The notes beneath the pieces were generated by a model. That model saw only the letters and a list, made by a program, of their open reading frames with translations, was not told where the DNA came from and ran no database searches. A DNA stretch of 64,000 nucleotides, taken from the NCBI RefSeq assembly GCF_004965515.1, contig NZ_SSHH01000001.1, positions 995,280 through 1,059,279 of the forward strand. The letters run 5' to 3'. The position numbers and the translations under genes are program-made. Positions 27,660 through 36,788 of this stretch are shown here, one piece after another. Position 1 is the first letter of the stretch. Each line of letters begins with the position of its first letter. The DNA is from Alteraurantiacibacter aquimixticola. Lineage in GTDB: Bacteria > Pseudomonadota > Alphaproteobacteria > Sphingomonadales > Sphingomonadaceae.

Positions 27660-29918
27660 ATGAACAGGCAGGTTTTGCGCAGCGGTATATCCGCCGTGGC
27701 GATGCTGGTGTCGCTACCGGTAATGGCGCAGGAGAGCGCAGGCGAAGCATCCGACGATGTGATCGTGATCGAGGCGACGATCGATGCCGCCTCCTCCGTG
27801 CTCGAATTCCCCGGCGCAGTGACGGCCGTCGATGCCGAGGCGCTGGAAGCCCGCCAGTTCCGCGACCTTACCTCGCTGTCCTATGCCGCGCCGAATGTTC
27901 AGCTGGAAACGGTGGGGACGTTCAAGGGCGTATCCAACTTCGCCATTCGCGGGCTGGGCGTGAACAGCTCGATCCCCTCGATCGACCCGGCGGTCGGCCT
28001 GTTCGTCGACGGCGTCTATATGGGCCTCAATGCCGGCAGCGTGTTCGACACGGTGGACCTCGCGCAGATTGACATCTTGCGCGGACCGCAGGGCACCTCC
28101 TTCGGGCAGAACACCACTGGCGGCGCGGTGATGGTGCAGACCGCCGATCCCACCGAGCATTGGGAAGGCTTCGCCCGGATCGGTTATGAAGGCCCGGTCG
28201 ATAGTGGCCGTGGCACCGGCATGCTGACCGCGCGCGGCGCGATTTCCGGTCCGATCACCGATGGCCTGTCCTTCCGCGTTGCGGCGCTGAAGAGCGACGA
28301 CAACGGCTATTTCACCAACCAGTTCGACGGCGAATCCTATGGTGCCGCCAACACCACCGTGCTGCGCGGCGGGCTGAAATACGACAAGGGCCCGCTGGAG
28401 ATTACCGGCAAGCTCGAATGGATGGAGAGCACGGGCGACGGTGCGGCAACGCATAATAACGGGTTGTTCGCGCGCGACACGTTCGAAATCTCCGTCAACC
28501 AGCGCGGCTTCAACGATAGCGAGAACCTGTTCGGATCGCTGCGGGCGGAGCTCGACCTTGGCGCGGGCAAGCTGACCAATATCTTCGGCTGGCGCGATTA
28601 TCGCCAGGCAACGCGCAACGACATCGATTCCTCGCCCACGCCGATCTTCCAGTCGGACACGGTGACCGAGCAGGAGCAGTGGTCGAACGAGCTGTCCTAC
28701 GCGGTCGAGACCGGTCCCTTGCGCCTGGTGGCGGGCGGTTACCTGTTCCACCAGCAGATCGGCTATGACGAGCAGCGCGACCTCAGCTTCTTCGGCGCCG
28801 CGCCGCAATTTGGCGGCGGGCGGCAGGACCATGACGTCTACGGCCTGTTCGGACAGGTCGATTTCGACGTCAGCGAGATCCTCTCGCTCAAGGCCGGCCT
28901 GCGCTGGTCGCGCGAGGAAAAGGCGGCCGACATCACCTATGTCCGCACCCGGCCTGCATGTTCGGTGATCGCGGGTACCTGTCCCTTCACCGGCGAGCGT
29001 GTGCCGGGCGAAAATAACGGCTTTTCGGATGAGCGCAGCTGGGAGAATTTCTCGCCGCGCCTCGTCGCGACTTTGCGCGCGTCCGAAGATGCCAACATCT
29101 ATCTGGGCTGGTCGCGCGGGCACCGTTCTGGCGGCTACAACTTCCGCATCACCCAGCCTGACGCATTCGAGGAAGTCTCGATGATGCTCGGCTCGCCCGC
29201 CTTCGATCGCGAGTTGGTGGACAGTTTCGAACTGGGCGCCAAGTGGCAGTCGCCCGACGGCCTCGTCTTCCTGCAGGGCGCACTGTTCTGGATGGAAGTC
29301 GACAATATCCAGCGCGAAGTGGTTCTGCCGAGCATTACCGCAGGCCTCGCCCAGTCGATCTACAACACCGCCGATGCGCGCATCAAAGGGCTGGAGCTGG
29401 AAGCGGCGGTTGAGCCTGCCGACGGTTTATCGCTCACCGCCAATCTCGGTTTCACCGATGCCGATTACACGCGCATTTACCAGGACCTGTCGGGCGACAA
29501 TGTGATCGACGCGGCGGACCTCGCGCTCGAGCTGCCGCGCGCGCCGCGCTGGACCTATGGCGGCAGCGCGAGCTACGACGTGGCGCTGTCCGACACGAAG
29601 GTGCTGACCGCGAACATCTTCTATCAGCACCGCTCGCGCTACGCCTATACGGACAACAATTGGGGCTTCAATTACGCCTCCGACATGCTCGACGCCTCGC
29701 TGTCGGTCGGATGCACCGAATGCGGCGTGACGCTGACGGTGTTTGCGCGCAACTTGCTGGATGAGGTGCAGTTCGGTGCCGATGCGGGCCTGCCCTTCGC
29801 GGGCGGCCCATTCTCCGACGGTGACGATGCGCCCTTCGATCCCGCGCCCAATGCCGGCACCTTCTCCCCCATCAACAAGGGCCGGGTGCTGGGCGTGGAG
29901 CTGGGCTACGAGTTCTAG
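27660..29918 (+). CDS. TonB-dependent receptor (smaller, siderophore/vitamin-like type)
   Basis: Outer-membrane receptor of 752 residues with a signal peptide ending near PVMAQ. A plug domain with NFAIRGLGVNSSIPSIDP, VGLFVDGVYMG and DILRGPQGTSFGQNTTGGAV is of the FecA/CirA-like class common in sphingomonads, different from the larger receptors of the glucan locus. The barrel ends GVELGYEF. It faces the FNT gene and the two stops share the palindrome CTAG (29915-29918). The ligand is unknown; no transport partner is adjacent. Confidence 0.92.
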   Translation: MNRQVLRSGISAVAMLVSLPVMAQESAGEASDDVIVIEATIDAASSVLEFPGAVTAVDAEALEARQFRDLTSLSYAAPNVQLETVGTFKGVSNFAIRGLGVNSSIPSIDPAVGLFVDGVYMGLNAGSVFDTVDLAQIDILRGPQGTSFGQNTTGGAVMVQTADPTEHWEGFARIGYEGPVDSGRGTGMLTARGAISGPITDGLSFRVAALKSDDNGYFTNQFDGESYGAANTTVLRGGLKYDKGPLEITGKLEWMESTGDGAATHNNGLFARDTFEISVNQRGFNDSENLFGSLRAELDLGAGKLTNIFGWRDYRQATRNDIDSSPTPIFQSDTVTEQEQWSNELSYAVETGPLRLVAGGYLFHQQIGYDEQRDLSFFGAAPQFGGGRQDHDVYGLFGQVDFDVSEILSLKAGLRWSREEKAADITYVRTRPACSVIAGTCPFTGERVPGENNGFSDERSWENFSPRLVATLRASEDANIYLGWSRGHRSGGYNFRITQPDAFEEVSMMLGSPAFDRELVDSFELGAKWQSPDGLVFLQGALFWMEVDNIQREVVLPSITAGLAQSIYNTADARIKGLELEAAVEPADGLSLTANLGFTDADYTRIYQDLSGDNVIDAADLALELPRAPRWTYGGSASYDVALSDTKVLTANIFYQHRSRYAYTDNNWGFNYASDMLDASLSVGCTECGVTLTVFARNLLDEVQFGADAGLPFAGGPFSDGDDAPFDPAPNAGTFSPINKGRVLGVELGYEF

Positions 29919-30721
29919 CTGCCGCCGGTCTTCCCGGGCCTGAGATAGACCAGCCAGTACACCAGCGCGACGAGCACGCCGCCGCCCACGACATTGCCCG
30001 CCGTCACCACGGCAAGGTTCTGCAATGCCGGGGCGAGGGCGAACTCGCCTGCATGCAGCATGCCCACCGGGATCAGGTACATATTGGCGATGGAGTGCTC
30101 GAAGCCGAGCGCGACGAAGGCGGTGATGGGGAAGAGGATCACCAGCACCTTTCCCGAAACGCTGTGCGCGGCAAAGCACATCCATACCGCCAGGCACACC
30201 AGCACATTGCACAATATCGCGCGGGCAAAGGCCTCGGTGACGGAGAGCGACAGCTTGCCCTCGGCAATCGCCACGGCAGTCGCGCCCACCGCGCCATCGC
30301 CCAGTCCCAGCGTGCCGGAGAAGTGCACCAGTGCCGCCGTTCCCAGGCTGCCGATCAGATTGCCGAGATAGACGATCCCCCAGTTCCGCAGCAGCTGCGC
30401 CAGCGTCACCTTGCCATCGGCCAGCGCCAGCACGATCAGGCTGTTGCCGGTGAACAGCTCCGCTCCCCCGACGATCACCAGAACGAGGCCGAGCGAGAAG
30501 GCCATGCCGCCCAACAATCGCGTGGGCCCGAGCCCCAGTTCGCTGCCCGTCACGGTGACGGTGTAGAACATCCCGCCAAAGGCAATGAAGGCCCCCGCCA
30601 GCACGCCCAGCGTCAGCAGCGGCCAGAAGGGCAGGGCGACCTTGCGCAAGCCCACCTCCTCCACCAGCCGCGCAATCTGCGCCGGGGCGACAACGTCGAG
30701 CGGGTGGGGCGTTTCGGGCAT
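29915..30721 (-). CDS. formate/nitrite transporter family channel
   Basis: FNT-family protein of 268 residues with about six transmembrane helices, expected to form a pentameric inner-membrane channel for formate, nitrite or another small monovalent acid. FNT signatures visible are GGAELFTGNSLI, NWGIVYLGNLIGSLGTA, NVLVCLAVWM and FVALGFEHSIANMY (with the central His). Its ATG overlaps the stop of the 109-aa gene by one base, making it the third gene of an operon with a Na+/H+ antiporter. Which anion it carries cannot be told. Confidence 0.92.
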   Translation of the reverse strand: MPETPHPLDVVAPAQIARLVEEVGLRKVALPFWPLLTLGVLAGAFIAFGGMFYTVTVTGSELGLGPTRLLGGMAFSLGLVLVIVGGAELFTGNSLIVLALADGKVTLAQLLRNWGIVYLGNLIGSLGTAALVHFSGTLGLGDGAVGATAVAIAEGKLSLSVTEAFARAILCNVLVCLAVWMCFAAHSVSGKVLVILFPITAFVALGFEHSIANMYLIPVGMLHAGEFALAPALQNLAVVTAGNVVGGGVLVALVYWLVYLRPGKTGGS

Positions 30722-31050
30722 TAGAGAGATTCACCTCCATCGCGTGGCTCTTTCACCCTGAGTCTATTTCCATCCTTGACGATCAGTGCGCCATCTCCGG
30801 TATCCCGGATGTGACGAAGAGCCATCTTTCGGCATTGCGGGTCGACATTGATCCTTCGCTGGACCCATCTACGCCATTGAAGATCGCGGTGAGCGATCTG
30901 GTGGGCTTCTTCGATCGAGCAGCCGTTACGCAAGCGCGTTTCCTTCACAAACAGGATCCACTGCATGCCGTCTTCAGGATCGCGCGCTTCGCGCAACCTA
31001 CGATAGTTATCGGCGTCAGCCTGTGCGTCTTTGTTGGCAGGAGCGCTCAC
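30721..31050 (-). CDS. small hypothetical protein coupled to antiporter and FNT channel
   Basis: A 109-residue protein starting at GTG 31050 (MSAPANKDAQAD), with GGAGAG six bases upstream. The GTG overlaps the antiporter stop (GTGA), and the TAA overlaps the FNT start by one base, so it is translated as the middle of a three-gene unit. The sequence is charged and soluble: many Arg, Asp and Glu, WILFVKETRLRNGCSIEEAH, and RRWVQRRINVDPQCRKMALR. No signal peptide, membrane segment or known motif is recognised. A regulator or partner of the two transporters is possible but unproven. Confidence 0.7.
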   Translation of the reverse strand: MSAPANKDAQADADNYRRLREARDPEDGMQWILFVKETRLRNGCSIEEAHQIAHRDLQWRRWVQRRINVDPQCRKMALRHIRDTGDGALIVKDGNRLRVKEPRDGGESL

Positions 31051-32339
31051 CCCAAACTCTCCGGCGCGCCATCGCCATGCGGCACCGGCCCACGCTCGAT
31101 AAACCGCCCCAGCGTCGCCCTTTGCACCAGCACGCTGAACAGCACGGCGGCGAAGGTGGCGGCGACGAGCAGGTCGCGCGTCTCGCCGGCGGGGAGGGAG
31201 AGGGCGAGCGCGATGGAGATACCGCCGCGCAATCCGCCCCACCATAGCACGCCCCAGGCGCCTTCCGCCTTGGGCTTCGCAGCAGGGACGACCTTGGTGG
31301 ACAGCGTCACCGCGATCGCCCTTGCGCCCAAAGTGATCGGGATTGCCAGCAGCGCCAGCCAGAGGTGGCTGAGGCCGGGCACCAGCACGATCATCTCCAG
31401 CCCGATCAGCAGGAAGAGGACGGAGTTGAGCAGTTCGTCCACCACTTCCCAGAACTTGATCGTGTAATCGCGCGTCACGTCGCTCATCGCATAGGTCATG
31501 CCGTGATTGCCGATCAGGAGGCCCGCCACCGCCATCGCCAGCGGGCCGGAGATATGCAGCCAGCTGCACAGCGCATAGCCGCCCATGACCACCGCCAGCG
31601 TGATCGTCACTTCCAGCGCATATTCGTCCATCGACCGCATCGCGCGATATCCCATATAGCCGAAGATCAGGCCGATCAGGATGCCGCCGCCCGCTTCCAT
31701 CACGAACAGCCGCGCGCCCTCGGCCAGGCTGAAATCCTGCCCTGTTACCGCCGCGCCCAGCAGGATCACGAAGACGACGATGCCAACGCCGTCATTGAAC
31801 AAGCTCTCGCCCGCGACGGTCGCCTGCAGGCTCTCCTCCACCTTCTCCTCCTTCAGCACGCCGAGGACGGAGACGGGATCGGTGGGCGCGATCAGCGCGC
31901 CGAAGACGAAATACCAGATTGTGCCGATGGGAAGCGCCAGCAGCGTGCCCACGCCCCACATGGCGAGGCCCACCACCAGCGTGGAAATGATCACGCCGAC
32001 GGTGGAGAGCAGCAGCACCGGCACCCAGTCCGCGCGCAGCCGGTCGAGATCGACATGCAGCGCGCCTGCAAACAGCAGGAAGCTGAGCATGCCGTCGAGC
32101 AGCGTGTCGGTGAAGTTCATCTCCTCCAGCAGCCGGGCGACCGTGTCGTCCATCGTCACGCCGGGGATGAAGGCATTGGCGAGCAACAGCGCCACCGCCG
32201 CCACCGCGCCCATCACGGTAAGGCCGATGACATGCGGCAGCTTGATGAAATGATGGTTGAACCAGCCCAACAGGGCGGAAGCGACCACCAGCATGGCCGC
32301 AAGGTCGAACGGGGTCAGGCCGCCAGTTTCTCCGTGCAT
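31047..32339 (-). CDS. Na+/H+ antiporter (CPA1/NhaP type)
   Basis: Cation:proton antiporter of 430 residues with about 12-13 hydrophobic helices. Diagnostic CPA1 motifs are GALIAPTDPVSVLG and GESLFNDGVGIVVF, carrying the ion-binding acidic residues, and FTDTLLDGMLSFLLFAGAL. It exchanges Na+ (or K+) for H+ across the inner membrane. It leads an operon with the 109-aa protein and the FNT channel, which suggests joint handling of pH and a weak acid. It lacks a long C-terminal cytoplasmic domain. Confidence 0.93.
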   Translation of the reverse strand: MHGETGGLTPFDLAAMLVVASALLGWFNHHFIKLPHVIGLTVMGAVAAVALLLANAFIPGVTMDDTVARLLEEMNFTDTLLDGMLSFLLFAGALHVDLDRLRADWVPVLLLSTVGVIISTLVVGLAMWGVGTLLALPIGTIWYFVFGALIAPTDPVSVLGVLKEEKVEESLQATVAGESLFNDGVGIVVFVILLGAAVTGQDFSLAEGARLFVMEAGGGILIGLIFGYMGYRAMRSMDEYALEVTITLAVVMGGYALCSWLHISGPLAMAVAGLLIGNHGMTYAMSDVTRDYTIKFWEVVDELLNSVLFLLIGLEMIVLVPGLSHLWLALLAIPITLGARAIAVTLSTKVVPAAKPKAEGAWGVLWWGGLRGGISIALALSLPAGETRDLLVAATFAAVLFSVLVQRATLGRFIERGPVPHGDGAPESLG

Positions 32340-32372
32340 GGGGGAGGGGATAGCGGCTGCGGGCGCGCTGGC

Positions 32373-32822
32373 CTAGGCCTTTACGACACCGGCACGCGCA
32401 TCGAAATCGGCGCGGGCGCGTTCGATGCGGTCCATGTTCTCCTCCGCCCATAACCACACGCCGCAGAAAGCCGCGCCCAGGCTGTGGCCGAGATCGGTCA
32501 GTTCGTAATCGACATGCGGGGGGACGACGGGGTGGACGGTGCGGGTGAGCAGCCCCTCGCGCTCCATTTGCCGCAGGGTCTGTGTCAGCATCTTCTGGCT
32601 GATGTCGGGAATGCCGCGGGCGATCTGGGTGAAGCGCAGGCAGCCGCGCTCCTCCAGCTCCTCCAGCACCAGCATGGTCCACTTGTCGGCGACCTGTCCG
32701 ATGATCTGCGTGACCAGCGCTTCCAGCTTGGGATCGATCTCCTCATTCGGAGGCGGCGCGGTCTCGTCGCGTATGCGTTTGGCCTCGGCGATCTCATCCC
32801 ATGCGAAAGGAAGTTGGCTCAT
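32373..32822 (-). CDS. HxlR-family transcriptional regulator
   Basis: Winged-helix regulator of 149 residues. Start MSQLPFAWDE at 32822; the open frame continues upstream into the promoter region. The HxlR core is plain: VADKWTMLVLEELEERGCLR, FTQIARGIPDISQKMLTQTL and LEREGLLTRTVHP-like wing residues (here MEREGLLTRTVHPVVPPHVDYELT). It is divergent from an SDR gene with 119 bases between starts, an arrangement typical of HxlR regulators controlling their neighbour. Confidence 0.92.
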   Translation of the reverse strand: MSQLPFAWDEIAEAKRIRDETAPPPNEEIDPKLEALVTQIIGQVADKWTMLVLEELEERGCLRFTQIARGIPDISQKMLTQTLRQMEREGLLTRTVHPVVPPHVDYELTDLGHSLGAAFCGVWLWAEENMDRIERARADFDARAGVVKA

Positions 32823-32941
32823 CGTATTGAAATTCCGACGCTCTCTTTTTGGTAAGTATAATTCTTTTGGGTGCCTTCTTTCATTTGGGTAGCGTTGAAG
32901 CGATCTCCTGTCCAGCACAGCATCCCAGACAGGAGACCCCC

Positions 32942-33682
32942 ATGAAACTCACTGGAAACACCATTCTCGTCACCGGCGGCGGCTCGGGCATCGGGCAGGC
33001 GCTGGCCTGGCAATTCGCCGATCGCGGCAATGAGGTGATCGTCGCGGGCCGCACGCTGGCAAGCCTGGAGGAGACCGTCGCCGGGCGCGACAATATGTAT
33101 GCCGTGGTGCTCGACGTGGCCGATGATGCGTCAGTCGCCGCCTGTGCGGAGAGGCTGGCTAGCGACTTCCCGGCGCTCAACATGCTGATCCATTCAGCGG
33201 GCATCATGCGGCGGGACGAGTTGACGGGAGATACCATCGCGATCTCGCAGCAGATCATCGACATCAACCTGCTGGGTACGATCCGCATGGTGGAGGCGCT
33301 GCTGCCGCAGCTTGAGGGCAAGGAGAATGCCGCGATCTGCACCGTCTCCAGCGGCCTTGCCTTCGCGCCACTGCCCTCGGCTCCGGCCTACAGCGCCAGC
33401 AAGGCGGCCGTGCACAGCTATTCACTGTCGCTCCGCCACCGGCTGCAGGGCGAGGTCGAGGTGATCGAGATCGCCCCGCCTGCAGTGCAGACAGGCCTCA
33501 CGCCGGGGCAGGAGACGCGCGAAGGCTATATGCCGCTGGACGACTACATCGCCGAAACCATGGTGAGCTTCGAACAGCAGCCCACGCCGCGCGAAAACCT
33601 TGTCGCTAACGTCCTCCCCCTGCGCAATGCGGAGAAGGAAGGACGTATGGACGAAGTGCTGGAAATGCTCGGCAACCTCTAG
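32942..33682 (+). CDS. short-chain dehydrogenase/reductase (DltE-like)
   Basis: SDR oxidoreductase of 246 residues. The ATG at 32942 follows CAGGAGACCCC. The NAD(P)-binding motif is TGGGSGIG (residues 11-18), the structural motif HSAGI replaces NNAG, and the catalytic set is Ser in VSSGLAF with YSASK. The closest recognisable group is the DltE-like SDRs with unknown small-molecule substrates. Divergent from the HxlR gene and likely under its control. Confidence 0.9.
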   Translation: MKLTGNTILVTGGGSGIGQALAWQFADRGNEVIVAGRTLASLEETVAGRDNMYAVVLDVADDASVAACAERLASDFPALNMLIHSAGIMRRDELTGDTIAISQQIIDINLLGTIRMVEALLPQLEGKENAAICTVSSGLAFAPLPSAPAYSASKAAVHSYSLSLRHRLQGEVEVIEIAPPAVQTGLTPGQETREGYMPLDDYIAETMVSFEQQPTPRENLVANVLPLRNAEKEGRMDEVLEMLGNL

Positions 33683-33704
33683 GGCTGCCAGCGGACTCGG
33701 CGGC

Positions 33705-34307
33705 TTAAGCGCTCAGCTTGGCCGCCGTGTTCGCCACGCGCTTGCCGAGATATTTCGCGCCGTCGAGCTCGTCCTTGCTCGGCTGGCGGCTGCCGTCGGG
33801 GCCGGCGATGGTGGTGGCACCATAGGGGGAGCCGCCCTTGACCTCGTCCACGCCGTTCTGGCCGTCGAAGCCATAGTCGAGGCCGACGATGGTCATGCCG
33901 AAATGCAGCATGTTGGTGATGAGGTCGAACAGCGTCGGCACCGTGCCGCCATGCTGCGAATTGCTGGATGAGAAGGCCGCGCCGACCTTGCCGATCATCG
34001 CACCCGATGCCCACAGGCCGCCACAGGTATCGAGGAAGCTCGCCATCTGGCTGGGCATGCGGCCAAAGCGCGTCGGCGCGCCCAGGACAACGCCGTCATA
34101 TCCGCCCACCGCATCGGGGCTTTCGATCACCGCATGGTCCTCGTTCACGGCGAAGCCGAAGTTCTTCACGATCTCCTCCGGCGCGGTTTCGGGGACGCGG
34201 CGGATATCCGCTTCCTGCCCGGCCTCGCGAATGCCCTCCGCGACGGCTTCGGCCATCTGCGAGTTGTGACCGTAGGAGGAGTAATAGAGAACGAGGATGC
34301 GGGCCAT
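33705..34307 (-). CDS. wrbA: NAD(P)H:quinone oxidoreductase WrbA
   Basis: Flavodoxin-fold quinone reductase of 200 residues. The FMN phosphate loop is YYSSYGH (9-15), followed by [21 protein letters not shown] and the C-terminal [10 protein letters not shown], all typical of WrbA. It reduces quinones by two electrons and limits oxidative stress in the cytoplasm. Convergent with the SDR gene. Confidence 0.95.
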   Translation of the reverse strand: MARILVLYYSSYGHNSQMAEAVAEGIREAGQEADIRRVPETAPEEIVKNFGFAVNEDHAVIESPDAVGGYDGVVLGAPTRFGRMPSQMASFLDTCGGLWASGAMIGKVGAAFSSSNSQHGGTVPTLFDLITNMLHFGMTIVGLDYGFDGQNGVDEVKGGSPYGATTIAGPDGSRQPSKDELDGAKYLGKRVANTAAKLSA

Positions 34308-34460
34308 GGATAACCTTTCCGATAGAGCTTGCCGGGCGATGCGGCTTCGTTACAACTCCCCCTATAGGAAGAGATGGGGAGGAATGGGAAGCGTGCCCTT
34401 TGTCCGGTAGTCTGAATGCAGGCACCGCAAAGGGGTTCCACGGCGGCCCGACATGACAGC

Positions 34461-34766
34461 ATGAGCGATAGCGCTAACGAAACGCCCGAAGCGGGCGACG
34501 AGCAGGCAACCGGCGAAAGCGCCGAGAGCAATGCCTATTGGGCAGCGAACCTGAAATTGCTGGGGGTGCTGATGGCGATCTGGTTCGTGGTCAGCTTCGG
34601 TGCGGGGATCCTGCTGCGCGACTGGCTGGACCAGTTCATGCTGGGCGGATATCCGCTGGGCTTCTGGTTCGCGCAGCAGGGATCGATCTACGTCTTCATC
34701 GCGCTGATCTTCTATTACAGCTTCGCCATGCGCCGCCTCGAGCGCAAATACGACCTCGAGGACTGA
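34461..34766 (+). CDS. DUF4212 protein, small subunit of sodium:solute symporter
   Basis: Protein of 101 residues with two membrane helices (LKLLGVLMAIWFVVSFGAGI and GSIYVFIALIFYYSFAM), matching DUF4212 (TIGR03647), the small partner of an acetate/solute symporter. The start MSDSANETPEAGDE at 34461 is chosen over 34416 because the family has a short polar N-terminus; no strong ribosome site is seen. The large subunit follows after a 121-base gap containing a palindromic repeat. Confidence 0.9.
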   Translation: MSDSANETPEAGDEQATGESAESNAYWAANLKLLGVLMAIWFVVSFGAGILLRDWLDQFMLGGYPLGFWFAQQGSIYVFIALIFYYSFAMRRLERKYDLED

Positions 34767-34790
34767 GGCGATGGACAGACATCTCTTGGT

Positions 34791-34870
34791 CGTCATCCCC
34801 GCGAAGGCGGGGATCCAGGGCGAGCTTCGCACACTGTCGGCACTGGATTCCCGCCTTCGCGGGAATGACG
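34791..34870. repeat. 80-bp palindromic repeat (REP-like) within the symporter operon
   Basis: Arms CGTCATCCCCGCGAAGGC...ATCCAG (34791-34818) and CTGGATTCCCGCCTTCGC...TGACG (34843-34870) are inverted copies matching at 26 of 28 positions, and each arm folds on its own (CCCCGC-GAAG-GCGGGG). Elements of this sort are widespread in sphingomonads and related bacteria. It separates the DUF4212 and symporter genes. Transcribed, it could stall polymerase or protect upstream mRNA. Confidence 0.85.
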
Positions 34871-34887
34871 GGGTGGGGGTGTAGGCC

Positions 34888-36660
34888 ATGGAAACGCAGA
34901 CCCTGATCTACCTCTTCGTGGGCCTCAGCTTCGCGCTCTATATCGGTATCGCGATCTGGAGCCGCGCGGGTTCGACTTCGGAGTTCTATGTCGCGGGCGG
35001 AGGGGTGAACCCGGTGGTCAACGGCATGGCCACCGCCGCCGACTGGATGAGCGCGGCGAGCTTCATCTCCATGGCCGGGATCATCGCCTTTTCGGGCTAT
35101 GACGGCAGCGTCTACCTGATGGGCTGGACCGGCGGCTATGTGATGCTGGCGCTGCTGCTGGCGCCTTACCTGAGGAAATTCGGCGAGTTCACCGTGCCCG
35201 ATTTCATCGGCGCGCGGTATTATTCCAAGGCTGCGCGCGTGGTGGCGGTGGTGTGCCTGATCTTCATCAGCTTCACCTATATCGCCGGGCAGATGCGCGG
35301 GGTGGGGATCGTCTTCTCGCGCTTCCTCGATGTCGATGTGACGCTGGGTGTGATCATCGGCATGGCGATCGTCTTCGTCTATGCGGTGATGGGGGGCATG
35401 AAGGGCATCACCTATACGCAGGTTGCGCAATATTGCGTGCTGATCTTCGCCTATCTGGTGCCCGCATTCTTCATCAGCTTCATCGTCACCGGCAATGCCA
35501 TCCCGCAGATCGGGCTGGGGAGCCGGGTGGAGGATGGATCGGGCCTGTTCGTGCTGCAGAAGCTGGACCTGGTGCTGCAGGACATGGGCTTTGGCGCCTA
35601 TACCGATGGCAGCAAGTCGATGATCGACGTGTTCTGCATCACCGCCGCGCTGATGATCGGCACGGCGGGCCTGCCGCATGTGATCGTGCGCTTCTTCACC
35701 GTGCCCAAGGCATCGGATGCGCGGCGAAGCGCGGGCTGGGCGCTGATCTTCATCGCTTTGCTCTATACCACCGCGCCAGCCGTGGGCGCCTTCGCGCGGC
35801 TCAACTTCATCGATACGGTGAACGACAAGGAATATTCCGAGGCACCGGAGTGGTTCACCAATTGGGAGGATAACGGCCTCATCGCCTTCCGCGACCGCAA
35901 TGGCGATGGCGTGATGCAATATCGCAGCGGCGATGCCATCGTCGGCGCGCCCATCTTCCTTGAGGAGCGCGGAGCCTCGGGCGAGCGGCTGACCGAGAAT
36001 GCCACGCCTCCGGGTGAGAACGAGGTCTATGTCGATCGCGACATCATGGTGCTCGCCAATCCGGAAATCGCCAGGCTCCCCGGCTGGGTGATCGCGCTGG
36101 TGGCGGCTGGCGGGCTGGCGGCGGCTTTATCGACCGCGGCGGGGCTGCTGTTGGTGATCTCGGCGTCGGTGAGCCACGACCTGCTCAAACGGACTTTCCG
36201 GCCCAACATCACCGAAAAGGGAGAGCTGCTGGCCGCGCGCATCGCGGCCACGGCGGCGATCCTGGTGGCGGGCTATCTCGGGGTCTATCCGCCCGGATGG
36301 GTGGCACAGGTGGTGGCCTTCGCCTTCGGCCTTGCCGCCGCTTCGCTGTTCCCGGCGATCTTCATGGGCATCTTCACCAAGTGGATGAACCGCGAAGGCG
36401 CGATTGCGGGCATGGTGGCGGGCCTTGGCTTCACCTTCCTCTATATCGCCTGGTTCAAGTTGTGGTCGCCCGAGAGCAATGTGGAAGCGAACTGGCTGTT
36501 CGGCATTTCGCCCGAGGGGATCGGGGTGGTCGGCATGGTGATCAACTTCGCCGTCGCGATAGGTGTGGCGAAGCTGACCGCGCCGGTGCCCCCCGATGTG
36601 CGACGGCTGGTGGCGACCATTCGCGTGCCGAAGGGAGCGGAAACCCCGCATATGCACTAA
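34888..36660 (+). CDS. sodium:solute symporter, large subunit (acetate-permease-like)
   Basis: Sodium:solute symporter family protein of 590 residues (TIGR03648-like, ActP-related), about 13 helices. Motifs include WSRAGSTSEFYVAGGGVNPV, ATAADWMSAASFISMAGI, FTYIAGQMRGVGIVFSRFL, GGMKGITYTQVAQY and AGGLAAALSTAAGLLLV. A long soluble loop about residues 310-385 carries FRDRNGDGVMQYRSGDA, which resembles an EF-hand loop. With DUF4212 it probably imports a small organic acid with Na+; the substrate is not known. The start ATG is 3 bases after the stop of a mini-frame that crosses the palindromic repeat. Confidence 0.9.
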   Translation: METQTLIYLFVGLSFALYIGIAIWSRAGSTSEFYVAGGGVNPVVNGMATAADWMSAASFISMAGIIAFSGYDGSVYLMGWTGGYVMLALLLAPYLRKFGEFTVPDFIGARYYSKAARVVAVVCLIFISFTYIAGQMRGVGIVFSRFLDVDVTLGVIIGMAIVFVYAVMGGMKGITYTQVAQYCVLIFAYLVPAFFISFIVTGNAIPQIGLGSRVEDGSGLFVLQKLDLVLQDMGFGAYTDGSKSMIDVFCITAALMIGTAGLPHVIVRFFTVPKASDARRSAGWALIFIALLYTTAPAVGAFARLNFIDTVNDKEYSEAPEWFTNWEDNGLIAFRDRNGDGVMQYRSGDAIVGAPIFLEERGASGERLTENATPPGENEVYVDRDIMVLANPEIARLPGWVIALVAAGGLAAALSTAAGLLLVISASVSHDLLKRTFRPNITEKGELLAARIAATAAILVAGYLGVYPPGWVAQVVAFAFGLAAASLFPAIFMGIFTKWMNREGAIAGMVAGLGFTFLYIAWFKLWSPESNVEANWLFGISPEGIGVVGMVINFAVAIGVAKLTAPVPPDVRRLVATIRVPKGAETPHMH

Positions 36661-36788
36661 GCGCCACTGCGGCTTTGACCGCAGCGCTCAAGTGGGTAGA
36701 GTGCCGCGCATCACCTATCGCGCGGCCTTTTCCCGACGTGGCGGCATTCCGGCCGTCTGTCCCCGCGTGCCATTGCCCTGACAGGACC

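Noticed and set aside
34771-34884. 37-codon open frame reading VIPAKAGIQ and DSRLRGNDG
   Set aside because: It is a translation of the palindromic repeat, a pattern often annotated wrongly as a protein. Kept only as a possible coupling frame, not as a gene.
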